A DNA stretch of 64,000 bases from assembly GCA_043497085.1 (NCBI GenBank), contig JBIEKI010000003.1; one strand, given 5' to 3'. The notes under the pieces are model-generated. The model was not told the origin of the DNA, did not search any database, and worked only from the letters and a program-made list of their open reading frames with translations. Within the stretch, counting starts at the first letter, position 1. Each line of letters starts with the position of its first letter. Source of the DNA: Thalassobacillus sp043497085. Its GTDB lineage: Bacteria > Bacillota > Bacilli > Bacillales > Halobacillaceae. The translations under genes were made by a program, and so were the position numbers. Positions 34,868 through 42,880 of this stretch are shown in pieces.

Positions 34868-36109
34868 ATGAAACTGACAACTAAGATACTGCTCGGCCTC
34901 GTTTTAGGTGCCGCCGTAGGTTTGGTCTTGCATATGACTGCTCCGGACTTATTCACTACATTAGACACTTATATCTTCAGCCCGCTTGGAACTATTTTCC
35001 TCAACCTGATCAAAATGCTTGTCGTACCGATCGTATTCTTTTCCATCACACTTGGAGTGGCAGCATTAGGTGATCCGAAAAAGCTGGGACGAATCGGAGG
35101 AAAGACGATTGCATTTTTCCTTGGTACAACGACATTGGCTATCACTATCGCAATCGCCCTCGCCTATATCTTCCAGCCAGGAAGCGGCGATTTTGATACA
35201 GGCGGAGCTGAGTATGAAAGCCAGAAAGCGCCTACAGTAGTGGAAACATTTACCAACATCATTCCGACCAACCCTATTCAAGCAATGGCAGAAGCTAACA
35301 TGCTGCAAATCATCGCATTCTCTGTTTTCATTGGTTTTGCACTTGCCATGCTTGGTAAAAAGACGGAAAGTGTCATGAGAGTTATCGAACAAGGTAACGA
35401 AATCATGATGTTCCTCGTCAATTTAATCATGCGATTTGCTCCTTATGGTGCATTCGGTTTGCTGGCTTCAGCAATCGGAACGATGGGGATCGATGGCATG
35501 ATGGCAATGATTGCCTACATGCTGGTCGTAATAGCTGCATTATTCATCCATTTATTTGCTGTATATGGTTCAGCTGTTTCTTTCTTAGGCAAGATGAACC
35601 CTGTTCACTTTTTCAAAGGATTTTTCCCTGCCGCCACGGTAGCATTCAGTACATCAAGCAGTAGCTCGACGCTTCCGGTTTCCATGAAAACAGCACAGGA
35701 AAACCTTAATGTTCCTAAACCGATCAGCAGCTTCGTTCAGCCTTTAGGAGCAACCATCAACATGGATGGTACAGCCATCATGCAAGGTGTCGCAACTATT
35801 TTCATCGCACAGGTCTATGGTACCGATCTGGCATTCAGTCAATTGATCATGATCGTTGTAGTCGCCGTTCTGGCAAGTATCGGTACAGCCGGTGTGCCAG
35901 GTGTCGGACTGATCATGCTCGCCATGGTATTAAACCAGGTTGCCCTGCCGGTTGAAGGCATCGCGCTCATTTTAGGTATTGACCGTCTGCTTGATATGAC
36001 GCGTACAGCTGTCAATGTTTATGGTGATGCTGCATGTGCTGTGGTAATTTCCGAATCTGAAAAGAAACACGGCATTACGGAACATAAGGCAGCCGAAGAA
36101 ATTTCATAA
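34868..36109 (+). CDS. dicarboxylate/amino acid:cation symporter
   Basis: The 413-aa protein is of the DAACS family (GltP/GltT/DctA). It has about eight membrane segments, the serine-rich re-entrant loop AFSTSSSSSTLPV near residue 260, the NMDGT motif near residue 298 that takes part in cation binding, and GTAGVPGVGLIML near 342. It imports glutamate, aspartate or C4-dicarboxylates with Na+ or H+. AGGAGGG precedes the ATG. It is monocistronic, ending in a strong terminator. Confidence 0.92.
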   Translation: MKLTTKILLGLVLGAAVGLVLHMTAPDLFTTLDTYIFSPLGTIFLNLIKMLVVPIVFFSITLGVAALGDPKKLGRIGGKTIAFFLGTTTLAITIAIALAYIFQPGSGDFDTGGAEYESQKAPTVVETFTNIIPTNPIQAMAEANMLQIIAFSVFIGFALAMLGKKTESVMRVIEQGNEIMMFLVNLIMRFAPYGAFGLLASAIGTMGIDGMMAMIAYMLVVIAALFIHLFAVYGSAVSFLGKMNPVHFFKGFFPAATVAFSTSSSSSTLPVSMKTAQENLNVPKPISSFVQPLGATINMDGTAIMQGVATIFIAQVYGTDLAFSQLIMIVVVAVLASIGTAGVPGVGLIMLAMVLNQVALPVEGIALILGIDRLLDMTRTAVNVYGDAACAVVISESEKKHGITEHKAAEEIS

Positions 36110-36118
36110 TAGTAATCT

Positions 36119-36147
36119 TAAGAGCAGGCCTATAGGTCTGCTCTTTT
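36119..36147. terminator. bidirectional terminator
   Basis: AAGAGCAG(G)CC / GG(T)CTGCTCTT stem with T-runs, between convergent genes ending at 36109 and 36175. Confidence 0.8.
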
Positions 36148-36174
36148 AAATGTGTAGAGATCAACCTTAAACAG

Positions 36175-37968
36175 TCAGTAATGATTTACAAGAAAATTCG
36201 ATTTAATCAACCGCTCAGATATTTCCAGTGTTTCTGAATGGACTGGTTCATATTCTGAGATCCTGCCATCATTGCCGATTACGATACTTTCTCCATAATC
36301 ACCTCGAAGCAGAAATACATCCTTGTTTACATAGCGGTTCATATTATGACCTAGCGCATAAGATTCATAAGTATCAGGTGAAAATCCGAACCAATCCAAA
36401 AGAGTAGGAGTAGTATCAACTTGACCCATTACATCGGAAACAACCCCCGACTCACTAAGGGAGGTATCGATCATAATAAATGGAACAGGCGTATAAGTTA
36501 GTTTCCACGATTCATCTGTTATTTCTTCCTTTCTCCATCTCTCTACCTCTGATTTTGATTCCTTGAATATGCCGTTATGATCACCGTAAATCGCAACAAC
36601 AGTATTTTCCAGTTCTCCATTCTCTTTAAGATTGTTTAGAAAAGCACCAAGATGACGGTCTGTATAATGGATGCTCTCAAAATAGTTGCCAAGCTGTGTT
36701 CCTTTTAATTCACCTGTGTCCAATAGCTTTTTGTCTTCAGGAATATGGAAGGGCGTATGGGAAGTAAGAGTGATTAACATAGAAAAGTAAGGTTCCTTTT
36801 GATTCTTTATTGTATCTGCTGTTTGTTCAAAGAACGTCTGGTCGCTCAGTCCCATACCTATTTCATTTGTTTTTACGTTTTGAAAATCGGTTATATCATA
36901 ATATCGTTCAAATCCCATTGATGGATAAACGAGGTCCCTGTTCCAAAATGACCCCTCGTCTCCATGGAAGGCTGTTGTTGTGTAACCAAGGGAACTAAAG
37001 TGCTTCGCTAAAGAGGGATATTCGGCAACTGGGTAACGAAAAAATGTGCTCCCTTCCTTTAAAGGATATATGCTATTAAGAACTAGTAATTCAGCATCTG
37101 AGCTATTACCTTCAGCTGTTTGTGGATAATAATGATTAAAAGATATACTCGATCCCAGCCATTTATTCAAGTTAGGAGTGATTTCCTGGTCATTTACTTT
37201 TGCTCCTAGTACAAACTGCTGTAAAGACTCAAATTGAATCAATAATAAGTTTTTTCCTTCAAATATGCCAGCTTCAAGCAGAGGCTCTTCACGCTTTGAA
37301 ATATTTTCATTACTGGATAAGAAATTATGAATATCATCAATTTCCTCAGCACTTAGCTCAAGTTCTTGCTGAGATGTAGTAAATTCCAAGAAATCAATTA
37401 CTTGATGACCTACTATTCCGTAATTACCTATATAGGAAGTCGAAGTGTATTTTTTCAATAATAAGTTTCCCATATCATTGAGATACATAGAAGCAGGTTT
37501 TAAAGATACCAGCAGTACAGCAAGTATCGTAATCAAACCAAGAACTTTAAAATTACGATGGACTTCAAGACTATTTTTTTGACGCCTCATATAAACAAGA
37601 AATCCCATAACCAGCATAACATCAAAGAAAAAAGCAAACTGCCACCAGGCTAACTGGTTGAAAATACTTTCTGACATACCCGATAAATTCGAAGCCTGAA
37701 GGGTTATGTAAGTAGAAAACGGGGCCTGAAAATAAACCATATATAGGTAAGAAGCCCACGTATATAAACTGATACCTGATGCCGCAGAAATCCCATACCA
37801 AATCCAATATTTTTTAAATAGATACATCGCACTGAACAGCACCATTGAAAAACCTACAGAAACCAAAATTGCCCCTTTCGATAATTCAGTAAGCAATAAT
37901 TGGCTGACAAAGATCAACTTTAGAGAAGCAGCCAAGGTAAAAAATACATACAAGATAACTCTGTTCAT
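36175..37968 (-). CDS. LTA synthase-like phosphoglycerol transferase
   Basis: The 597-aa protein has five N-terminal membrane helices (to about residue 165) and an extracellular sulfatase-fold domain (about 235-560). It matches LtaS-family landmarks: QFESLQ (Glu247, metal), HTPFHIP near 410, and YGDHNG near 475 (Asp-His, metal). The nucleophile region reads QTAEGNSSDAE, so the LtaS catalytic Thr is Ser289 here. It may synthesise or prime lipoteichoic acid or modify another glycerophosphate polymer. AAGGAGCG precedes the ATG, and the gene stands alone. Confidence 0.85.
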   Translation of the reverse strand: MNRVILYVFFTLAASLKLIFVSQLLLTELSKGAILVSVGFSMVLFSAMYLFKKYWIWYGISAASGISLYTWASYLYMVYFQAPFSTYITLQASNLSGMSESIFNQLAWWQFAFFFDVMLVMGFLVYMRRQKNSLEVHRNFKVLGLITILAVLLVSLKPASMYLNDMGNLLLKKYTSTSYIGNYGIVGHQVIDFLEFTTSQQELELSAEEIDDIHNFLSSNENISKREEPLLEAGIFEGKNLLLIQFESLQQFVLGAKVNDQEITPNLNKWLGSSISFNHYYPQTAEGNSSDAELLVLNSIYPLKEGSTFFRYPVAEYPSLAKHFSSLGYTTTAFHGDEGSFWNRDLVYPSMGFERYYDITDFQNVKTNEIGMGLSDQTFFEQTADTIKNQKEPYFSMLITLTSHTPFHIPEDKKLLDTGELKGTQLGNYFESIHYTDRHLGAFLNNLKENGELENTVVAIYGDHNGIFKESKSEVERWRKEEITDESWKLTYTPVPFIMIDTSLSESGVVSDVMGQVDTTPTLLDWFGFSPDTYESYALGHNMNRYVNKDVFLLRGDYGESIVIGNDGRISEYEPVHSETLEISERLIKSNFLVNHY

Positions 37969-38391
37969 TTTTGAGCGCTCCTTTTTCTATACAGCTATTG
38001 CTTTAGTATTCGAATATAATTTTAAAAAATGTATGAAACCTCCTATATGTATGAGGTGCTAAACACAAAAATTCCAATCAATATATAAAAAAATGGCTGT
38101 CATGAAGATTAATAGAATAATATTTAGCCGAATTGATCAGTCTTACCTTCTCTTTAATAACTTATGCAGAAAAGGAATTATACAAATAAATAACAGCAGT
38201 TTTCCCTCTTTCTATCCCATTAATGTCATATAACAAAGAAAAAGGTACTTGCATTTACGACAAATTTTTAAGAAACTAATGTTAGTCTGAATTTTCCTTC
38301 TAATCCGAATAATCAACGCGCTAGTCCAATAATAATTAATGAGAAGGAAACGGATTTTTTGTAAACGATTACATAGCTGAGGAGGAACATT
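37969..38391. other. 423-bp divergent intergenic region with cre-like site
   Basis: The AT-rich spacer separates the divergent LTA-synthase-like and AtoE genes. TGTAAACGATTACA (38360-38373) matches the cre consensus at 13 of 14 positions, close before AtoE. TTCCTTCTAATCCG near 38295 and an inverted partner GAGAAGGAAACGGATT near 38341 form a loose inverted repeat. No small gene is seen. Confidence 0.5.
38360..38373 (+). promoter_or_regulatory. cre-like site before the fatty-acid transporter gene
   Basis: TGTAAACGATTACA is palindromic except at the centre and lies 19 bp before the ATG at 38392, overlapping the leader. CcpA repression is inferred. Confidence 0.6.
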
Positions 38392-39723
38392 ATGTTAAAA
38401 GGCATCACATCATTTTTTGATCGTCTGGTCCAGCGCTACCTGCCAGACGCATTTTTGTTTGCGATCATTTTGACACTCGTAGTTTTTGTTTTGGGTATAG
38501 GTATTACAGGCAGTTCCCCGGGGGATATGGTTCAATATTGGGGCGATGGGTTCTGGAATCTCCTGGCATTCGCCATGCAAATGTCACTGATTGTTGTTAC
38601 GGGGTACATACTAGCTAACACTCCTGTCGTCAAATCACTTTTGTCAAAACTAAGCCGACTTGCCAATACACCTGGGAAAGCGATCATGCTCGTAACTTTC
38701 GTGACCGCTGTCGCTTGTTTGATCAATTACGGTTTCGGGCTGGTAGTCGGGGCCTTGCTTGCCGTCCATGTCGCGAAAAGGGTGCCAAATGTCGATTACC
38801 GGTTATTGATGGCCAGTGCCTATGGAGGATTTATTGTCTGGCACGGCGGCTTGTCCGGATCCATCCCATTAACCATTGCAACAGAAGATCATTTTTTAGT
38901 CGATAGTATCGGAAGTATCCCTGTTACAGAAACGCTGTTTAGCGGTTTGAACATAGCCATTGTACTAGCGTTGCTGGTTTCTTTGCCTTTACTGAATTTA
39001 TGGATGTTGAAAACAAGCGGGGATTTAAGTAAAAACAACCTGGACTTTTTGGAAAACGAATCAGCGGAAGAGGAACTTGCCGCAACTGCTGCAGCTGACA
39101 TGACACCGGCAGAGCGTTTGGAAAACAGTATGATACTTTCCATGTTGATCGGAATACTAGGTTTAGTTTTCATCATTTATCATTTTGTACAAAATGGTCT
39201 TGACTTGAATATCAATATCGTCAACTTTATTTTCTTATTTTTAGGTATCATTTTTCACAAAACCCCAAGACGTTTTTTAAATACGGTGACAGATGGCGTA
39301 AAAAATGCAGGGGGTATCATCATCCAGTTCCCTTTCTACGCTGGTATCATGGGAATGATGGTAGCTTCCGGGCTATCTGAAGAGATGTCAAGGTGGTTTG
39401 TTAGCATTTCCACTGAATTCACCTTTCCATTATTCACGTTCCTAAGTGCCGGGATTGTCAACTTCTTCGTACCATCAGGAGGCGGTCAGTGGGCCGTACA
39501 GGCACCAATTATGGTTCCTGCAGCCATGGAACTTGGGGTAGGGACAGCTAAGACTGCGATGGCAGTTGCCTGGGGAGACGCCTGGACCAACATGATCCAG
39601 CCATTTTGGGCATTACCACTGCTTGCAATAGCAGGGTTGAAAGTAAAAGATATTATGGGATTCTGCGTCATTATCCTGTTCTGGAGCGCAGTACCGATTT
39701 CACTGGCATTATTGTTTTTATAA
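38392..39723 (+). CDS. short-chain fatty acid transporter, AtoE family
   Basis: The 443-aa protein has about 11 to 12 hydrophobic segments and belongs to the TIGR00366/AtoE family, whose members import short-chain fatty acids such as butyrate or acetoacetate. Landmarks include VTAVACLINYGFGLVVGALL, GGFIVWHGGLSGSIPLTIA and FFVPSGGGQWAVQAPIM. GAGGAGG precedes the ATG. It is a single gene. It may supply substrate for acyl-CoA activation, but no CoA-transferase gene is adjacent. Confidence 0.9.
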   Translation: MLKGITSFFDRLVQRYLPDAFLFAIILTLVVFVLGIGITGSSPGDMVQYWGDGFWNLLAFAMQMSLIVVTGYILANTPVVKSLLSKLSRLANTPGKAIMLVTFVTAVACLINYGFGLVVGALLAVHVAKRVPNVDYRLLMASAYGGFIVWHGGLSGSIPLTIATEDHFLVDSIGSIPVTETLFSGLNIAIVLALLVSLPLLNLWMLKTSGDLSKNNLDFLENESAEEELAATAAADMTPAERLENSMILSMLIGILGLVFIIYHFVQNGLDLNINIVNFIFLFLGIIFHKTPRRFLNTVTDGVKNAGGIIIQFPFYAGIMGMMVASGLSEEMSRWFVSISTEFTFPLFTFLSAGIVNFFVPSGGGQWAVQAPIMVPAAMELGVGTAKTAMAVAWGDAWTNMIQPFWALPLLAIAGLKVKDIMGFCVIILFWSAVPISLALLFL

Positions 39724-39725
39724 GA

Positions 39726-39839
39726 AAAGCGCAAACGCCCTGAAAGACACGACACGCATAAGCAAAACGGCTGGAGGAAGGCGTCCTTTCCTTCCACAAG
39801 ACGGGTTGCTTATGACGCGAGTGTCTGGGCGTTGAAGCT
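39726..39839. repeat. intergenic hairpin repeat (Bacillaceae type)
   Basis: AACGCCC ... AGACAC ... GCATAAGCAA pairs imperfectly with TTGCTTATG ... GTGTCT ... GGGCGTT, around a central hairpin TGGAGGAAGG / CCTTTCCTTCCA. The whole unit folds into one long interrupted stem. Its sequence style (AAGCGCAAACGCCC ... GGGCGTTGAAGC) is like dispersed repeats in Bacillus genomes. It sits directly after the AtoE stop codon and could act as terminator or mRNA stabiliser. Confidence 0.65.
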
Positions 39840-39904
39840 AGCCCCATACTTCGCAGAAATGTTCAAACTCTTATCTTTTAATAAAATGCAGGGTACTAAA
39901 CCAA

Positions 39905-39947
39905 AAAAGTCCGTCACTTGGGAGCAACTTCCCGAGCGGCGGACTTT
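39905..39947. terminator. bidirectional terminator
   Basis: AAAAGTCCGTCACTTGGGA pairs with TCCCGAGCGGCGGACTTTT. It ends both the AtoE transcript and the small minus-strand gene at 39980. Confidence 0.85.
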
Positions 39948-39979
39948 TGAATATCTATTGTATGAATGCCATGAATAGT

Positions 39980-40114
39980 TTAATTTTGATATTGATAACC
40001 TTCAAGATTAGCGACAATTTGTTTGATCATTTCTTCAGAAGACTCGATTTCTTTCGCTTCCGTTTTCTTAATCAAATTCTGCAGCATTTCCGTCAGTTTC
40101 CGCTGTTCTTCCAA
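39980..40114 (-). CDS. small protein, 44 aa, hypothetical
   Basis: A TTG start at 40114 lies 7 nt after TAGGAGGG and opens a 44-aa charged, helical, coiled-coil-like peptide (starts MEEQRKLTEMLQNLI, ends LEGYQYQN). Strong ribosome-binding site, downstream terminator and plausible composition support a real gene. I do not recognise it. Cytoplasmic location is expected. Its neighbour is another small gene on the same strand. Confidence 0.65.
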   Translation of the reverse strand: MEEQRKLTEMLQNLIKKTEAKEIESSEEMIKQIVANLEGYQYQN

Positions 40115-40253
40115 CTGTTATCCCTCCTAATCTATCGATTCCCGTTTGTCGATAACTAGAATAATACCATAAATTAAGAGGAATGGCTGTAGTTTTTTGT
40201 AAACTTTTGTGTTTATTTACAATCCGTCACCCAGTTACTGGTTATCTCAGCTG

Positions 40254-40442
40254 TCACCTTTTTGTCTGGTGGAATTCGAAACAGTCCGGGCATAATTCTT
40301 TCCAGTAAGTTCTGCCGTCGGTTACAGTCACAATTTCTGATTGATCTACTGTTTCCTCGCACCTCCAGCAAGTCGTTGTATACTCATCCATTATTTCACG
40401 CAGTTCCTCCTGGCGGATTTCTTCCTTCAAATCTTCATACAT
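40254..40442 (-). CDS. small zinc-ribbon-like protein, 62 aa
   Basis: The 62-aa protein has a charged helical N-terminus and two CxxC pairs, CWRCEE near residue 26 and CPDCFEF near residue 51, which would form a zinc ribbon. It resembles YhfH/YhbH-type small zinc proteins only in general layout; no function is known. AAAGGGGG lies before the ATG. It precedes the 44-aa gene on the minus strand. Confidence 0.7.
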   Translation of the reverse strand: MYEDLKEEIRQEELREIMDEYTTTCWRCEETVDQSEIVTVTDGRTYWKELCPDCFEFHQTKR

Positions 40443-40649
40443 AGCATGTACCCCCTTTATGGAATATAGCTATATCTTATTCCTTACTCCAGCAGTTTGG
40501 CGAAGCGGGAAAAAAGTAAAATCTCAAACATTTAAGCTTGTAAAATAGATTTTTCACCTATATAAAAACGATAATAGCTATTCATTTCTGTAGGAAAATA
40601 TCAATCTTCGACAATTTTCTTTATAATTGATAGAAAAGGAGGCAGTATC

Positions 40650-41591
40650 ATGACTACACAAACAAATGTAATTTTAGATTGCGACCCTGGGCATGATGAT
40701 GCGATCGCCATTATCATGGCCGCTTCAAATACTAATCTAAACATTGAAGCAATCACGACCGTAGCGGGAAATGTATCCGTAGATAAAACTACCCTCAATG
40801 CACAGCGTATTTGTGATTTGATAGATTTAAATGATGTACCGCTTGCCAAAGGAGCGAACCGGCCATTAGTTAAAGGGAGTGAAATTGCGGAAGAGATACA
40901 TGGAGATAGCGGCCTTGATGGCCCTCAGTTTCCAGACCACCCGACTAAAGGAGTAGAAGAAATACACGCAGTCGACTTGATTATTGATAAAGTCCTTACA
41001 TCAGAAAACCCAATTACACTTGTCCCAACCGGACCACTTACCAATATTGCGTTAGCGATGATAAAAGAACCTGCTATCCTTCCTAATATCAAGGAAATCG
41101 TGTTGATGGGCGGCGGCACATTCGGTAACTGGACACCTGCAGCTGAGTTCAATATCTATGTTGACGCAGAAGCAGCAAAAGTGGTTTTTGAAAGTGGCAT
41201 ACCGATAACCATGTTCGGACTGGACATCACCCACCAGGCGCAGGCAACTACCAATATTATTGATGATTTGGCTACAATAAAAAATCCAGTCGCCGATACC
41301 GTGGTTGAGCTGCTTGATTTTTTTAAACATACATATCAAGAATACTTCGGCTTTGACGGGGCTCCGATCCATGATGCCTGTACGGTCGCTTACCTGATCG
41401 ATCCTTCGATTTTTACTTTCAAACATGTCCATGTCGATATCGAAACAAAAGGGGAATTCTCCTACGGCATGACGTGCGTGGATTTGTTAAGGGTAACAGG
41501 CAAAGAGCCGAATGTTCATTTCGCATATGAAATTGATCAGGAAAAGTTTTGGAACCTGTTGAAAGAAAGCCTTGCTTCCTATTCTAAATAA
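40650..41591 (+). CDS. nucleoside hydrolase
   Basis: The enzyme cleaves ribonucleosides into base and ribose. The 313-aa protein has the family hallmark DCDPGHDDAIAI (residues 10-21; the Asp cluster binds Ca2+), AKGANRPL, LVPTGPLTNIALA near 120, LMGGGTFGNWTPAAEFNIY near 150 and HDACTVAYL near 240 with the final Asp. Length is typical for IunH/RihA-type enzymes. AAAGGAGG precedes the ATG. It is near the giant extracellular nuclease/5'-nucleotidase, whose nucleoside products it could salvage. Confidence 0.93.
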   Translation: MTTQTNVILDCDPGHDDAIAIIMAASNTNLNIEAITTVAGNVSVDKTTLNAQRICDLIDLNDVPLAKGANRPLVKGSEIAEEIHGDSGLDGPQFPDHPTKGVEEIHAVDLIIDKVLTSENPITLVPTGPLTNIALAMIKEPAILPNIKEIVLMGGGTFGNWTPAAEFNIYVDAEAAKVVFESGIPITMFGLDITHQAQATTNIIDDLATIKNPVADTVVELLDFFKHTYQEYFGFDGAPIHDACTVAYLIDPSIFTFKHVHVDIETKGEFSYGMTCVDLLRVTGKEPNVHFAYEIDQEKFWNLLKESLASYSK

Positions 41592-41767
41592 ATTTTGCCG
41601 GAGTAGCTGTGATGCTTCTGCGGTATATTATTCTGTCTGCTTTTATGCTGGCATACAAAGACTGGCCAGCAACTCTGTAACCTTATTTCTCGTCCTACTA
41701 ACATCACCTATGTTATTGTTGGATAAAGTATTGGATCGTTTTTTCGATTAGTAGGAGGAAAACGCGA

Positions 41768-42610
41768 ATGCCGAGTGAATATAACTTATCTAGTTCTGAT
41801 TTTCATTCATTGGTTACAGCCTCTAGAAAAATGTTTGAAGCAATCAGTAAGCAGTTGAATGTAAATACAGCATATGTAACAAAAAGAGGTCCCACAGCAA
41901 TGACGGTACTCAGTTCCTTTAATGAAAAGGAAGAGATCATTCCTGAGGGTTATGCGGTAGAATATAGCGGGACCTATTGCCGATTGATCATAGGTAATGA
42001 AGAGGATACCATGAACACGGTCAATTTGACGAAAGACGCTTTGACGAAAGAGTTGGAAGTTACCTCTCAATTAAAAGTCAAAGGTTTCTTAGGCGTAACC
42101 TTGAAATATCTGGACGGTGAAGTGTTTGGTACGTTATGTGTGATGGATAAAGAAGAGAAAGATTTCAGCGAGGAAGATATCGAGTATCTGAAATCGATGG
42201 CTGCCATTTTGTCTCATATTATTGAGTTGGACCAGACGAAGTATAACATGGCATTTCTTAATGTTCCTATCATCCCGATTACACATGGCATCTCCATCCT
42301 CACGATACAAGGGATAATCGATGAAGTCCGGGCGGAAAAAATCATAAATGTTGTACTGGATTATGGCGCAAAAAACGATATCGAGTATTTTATAGTAGAT
42401 TTATCCGGCCTGGTCATATTAGATGGGACTTTTCCACCTGTCCTGCTTGAGATTGTCACCGCCCTTGAAGTGATGGGCATAAAAACGATTATCACCGGGA
42501 TTTCTCCGGAAATTGCCAGGCATGAATTATGTGACATCCAGGAGTTAAGGAAAAAATCTAAGACAGTAACCAATCTGGAATCTGCTTATCTTACATCGGT
42601 TTTCAATTGA
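41768..42610 (+). CDS. GAF-STAS RsbR-like stressosome protein
   Basis: The 280-aa protein has an N-terminal GAF-type sensor domain (about 15-155; FLGVTLKYLDGEVFGTLCVMD) and a C-terminal STAS domain (about 165-275; VPIIPITHGISILTIQG, VDLSGLVILDGT, IITGISPEIARHEL). RsbR proteins control RsbT kinase in the sigma-B stress pathway. The STAS region around LSGLVILDGTF aligns with the RsbR phosphorylation-site strand. GTAGGAGG precedes the ATG. It is an orphan here, with no rsbS/rsbT beside it. A distant signalling partner is inferred. Confidence 0.8.
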   Translation: MPSEYNLSSSDFHSLVTASRKMFEAISKQLNVNTAYVTKRGPTAMTVLSSFNEKEEIIPEGYAVEYSGTYCRLIIGNEEDTMNTVNLTKDALTKELEVTSQLKVKGFLGVTLKYLDGEVFGTLCVMDKEEKDFSEEDIEYLKSMAAILSHIIELDQTKYNMAFLNVPIIPITHGISILTIQGIIDEVRAEKIINVVLDYGAKNDIEYFIVDLSGLVILDGTFPPVLLEIVTALEVMGIKTIITGISPEIARHELCDIQELRKKSKTVTNLESAYLTSVFN

Positions 42611-42642
42611 CAGAAAAAGAATAAATAGTTGCATTATATTCA

Positions 42643-42667
42643 TATACTCCGGTTTCCATCGGAGTAT
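42643..42667 (+). terminator. terminator of the GAF-STAS gene
   Basis: ATACTCCG / CGGAGTAT with an 8-nt loop followed by TTGTTTTATATTT, 32 bp past the stop codon. Confidence 0.8.
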
Positions 42668-42834
42668 TTGTTTTATATTTACTTCCCACCACTAAAAAGC
42701 ATCCATACAGCAAATGGCTACACGGTGGAATATAGTCTAACGCTGTGTTTCACAACCTTCTCTTTTCGAGTCAGGCACCTAACGACAAATCACGTTATGT
42801 TAAGGTACAAAGTTGCACACTATATTTACAACAA

Positions 42835-42871
42835 AAAAGCTGAACGATCCCGTTGGGGATGTTCAGCTTTT
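42835..42871 (-). terminator. terminator of the giant nuclease gene
   Basis: AAAAGCTGAAC-ATCCC pairs with GGGAT-GTTCAGCTTTT, T-run on the minus strand, just past the stop codon at 42881. Confidence 0.85.
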
Positions 42872-42880
42872 TCCAGTAAC

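Noticed and set aside
34717..34968. minus-strand 83-aa frame before and into the symporter gene
   Set aside because: It overlaps the symporter start antisense, has no ribosome-binding site and includes the terminator-like hairpin.
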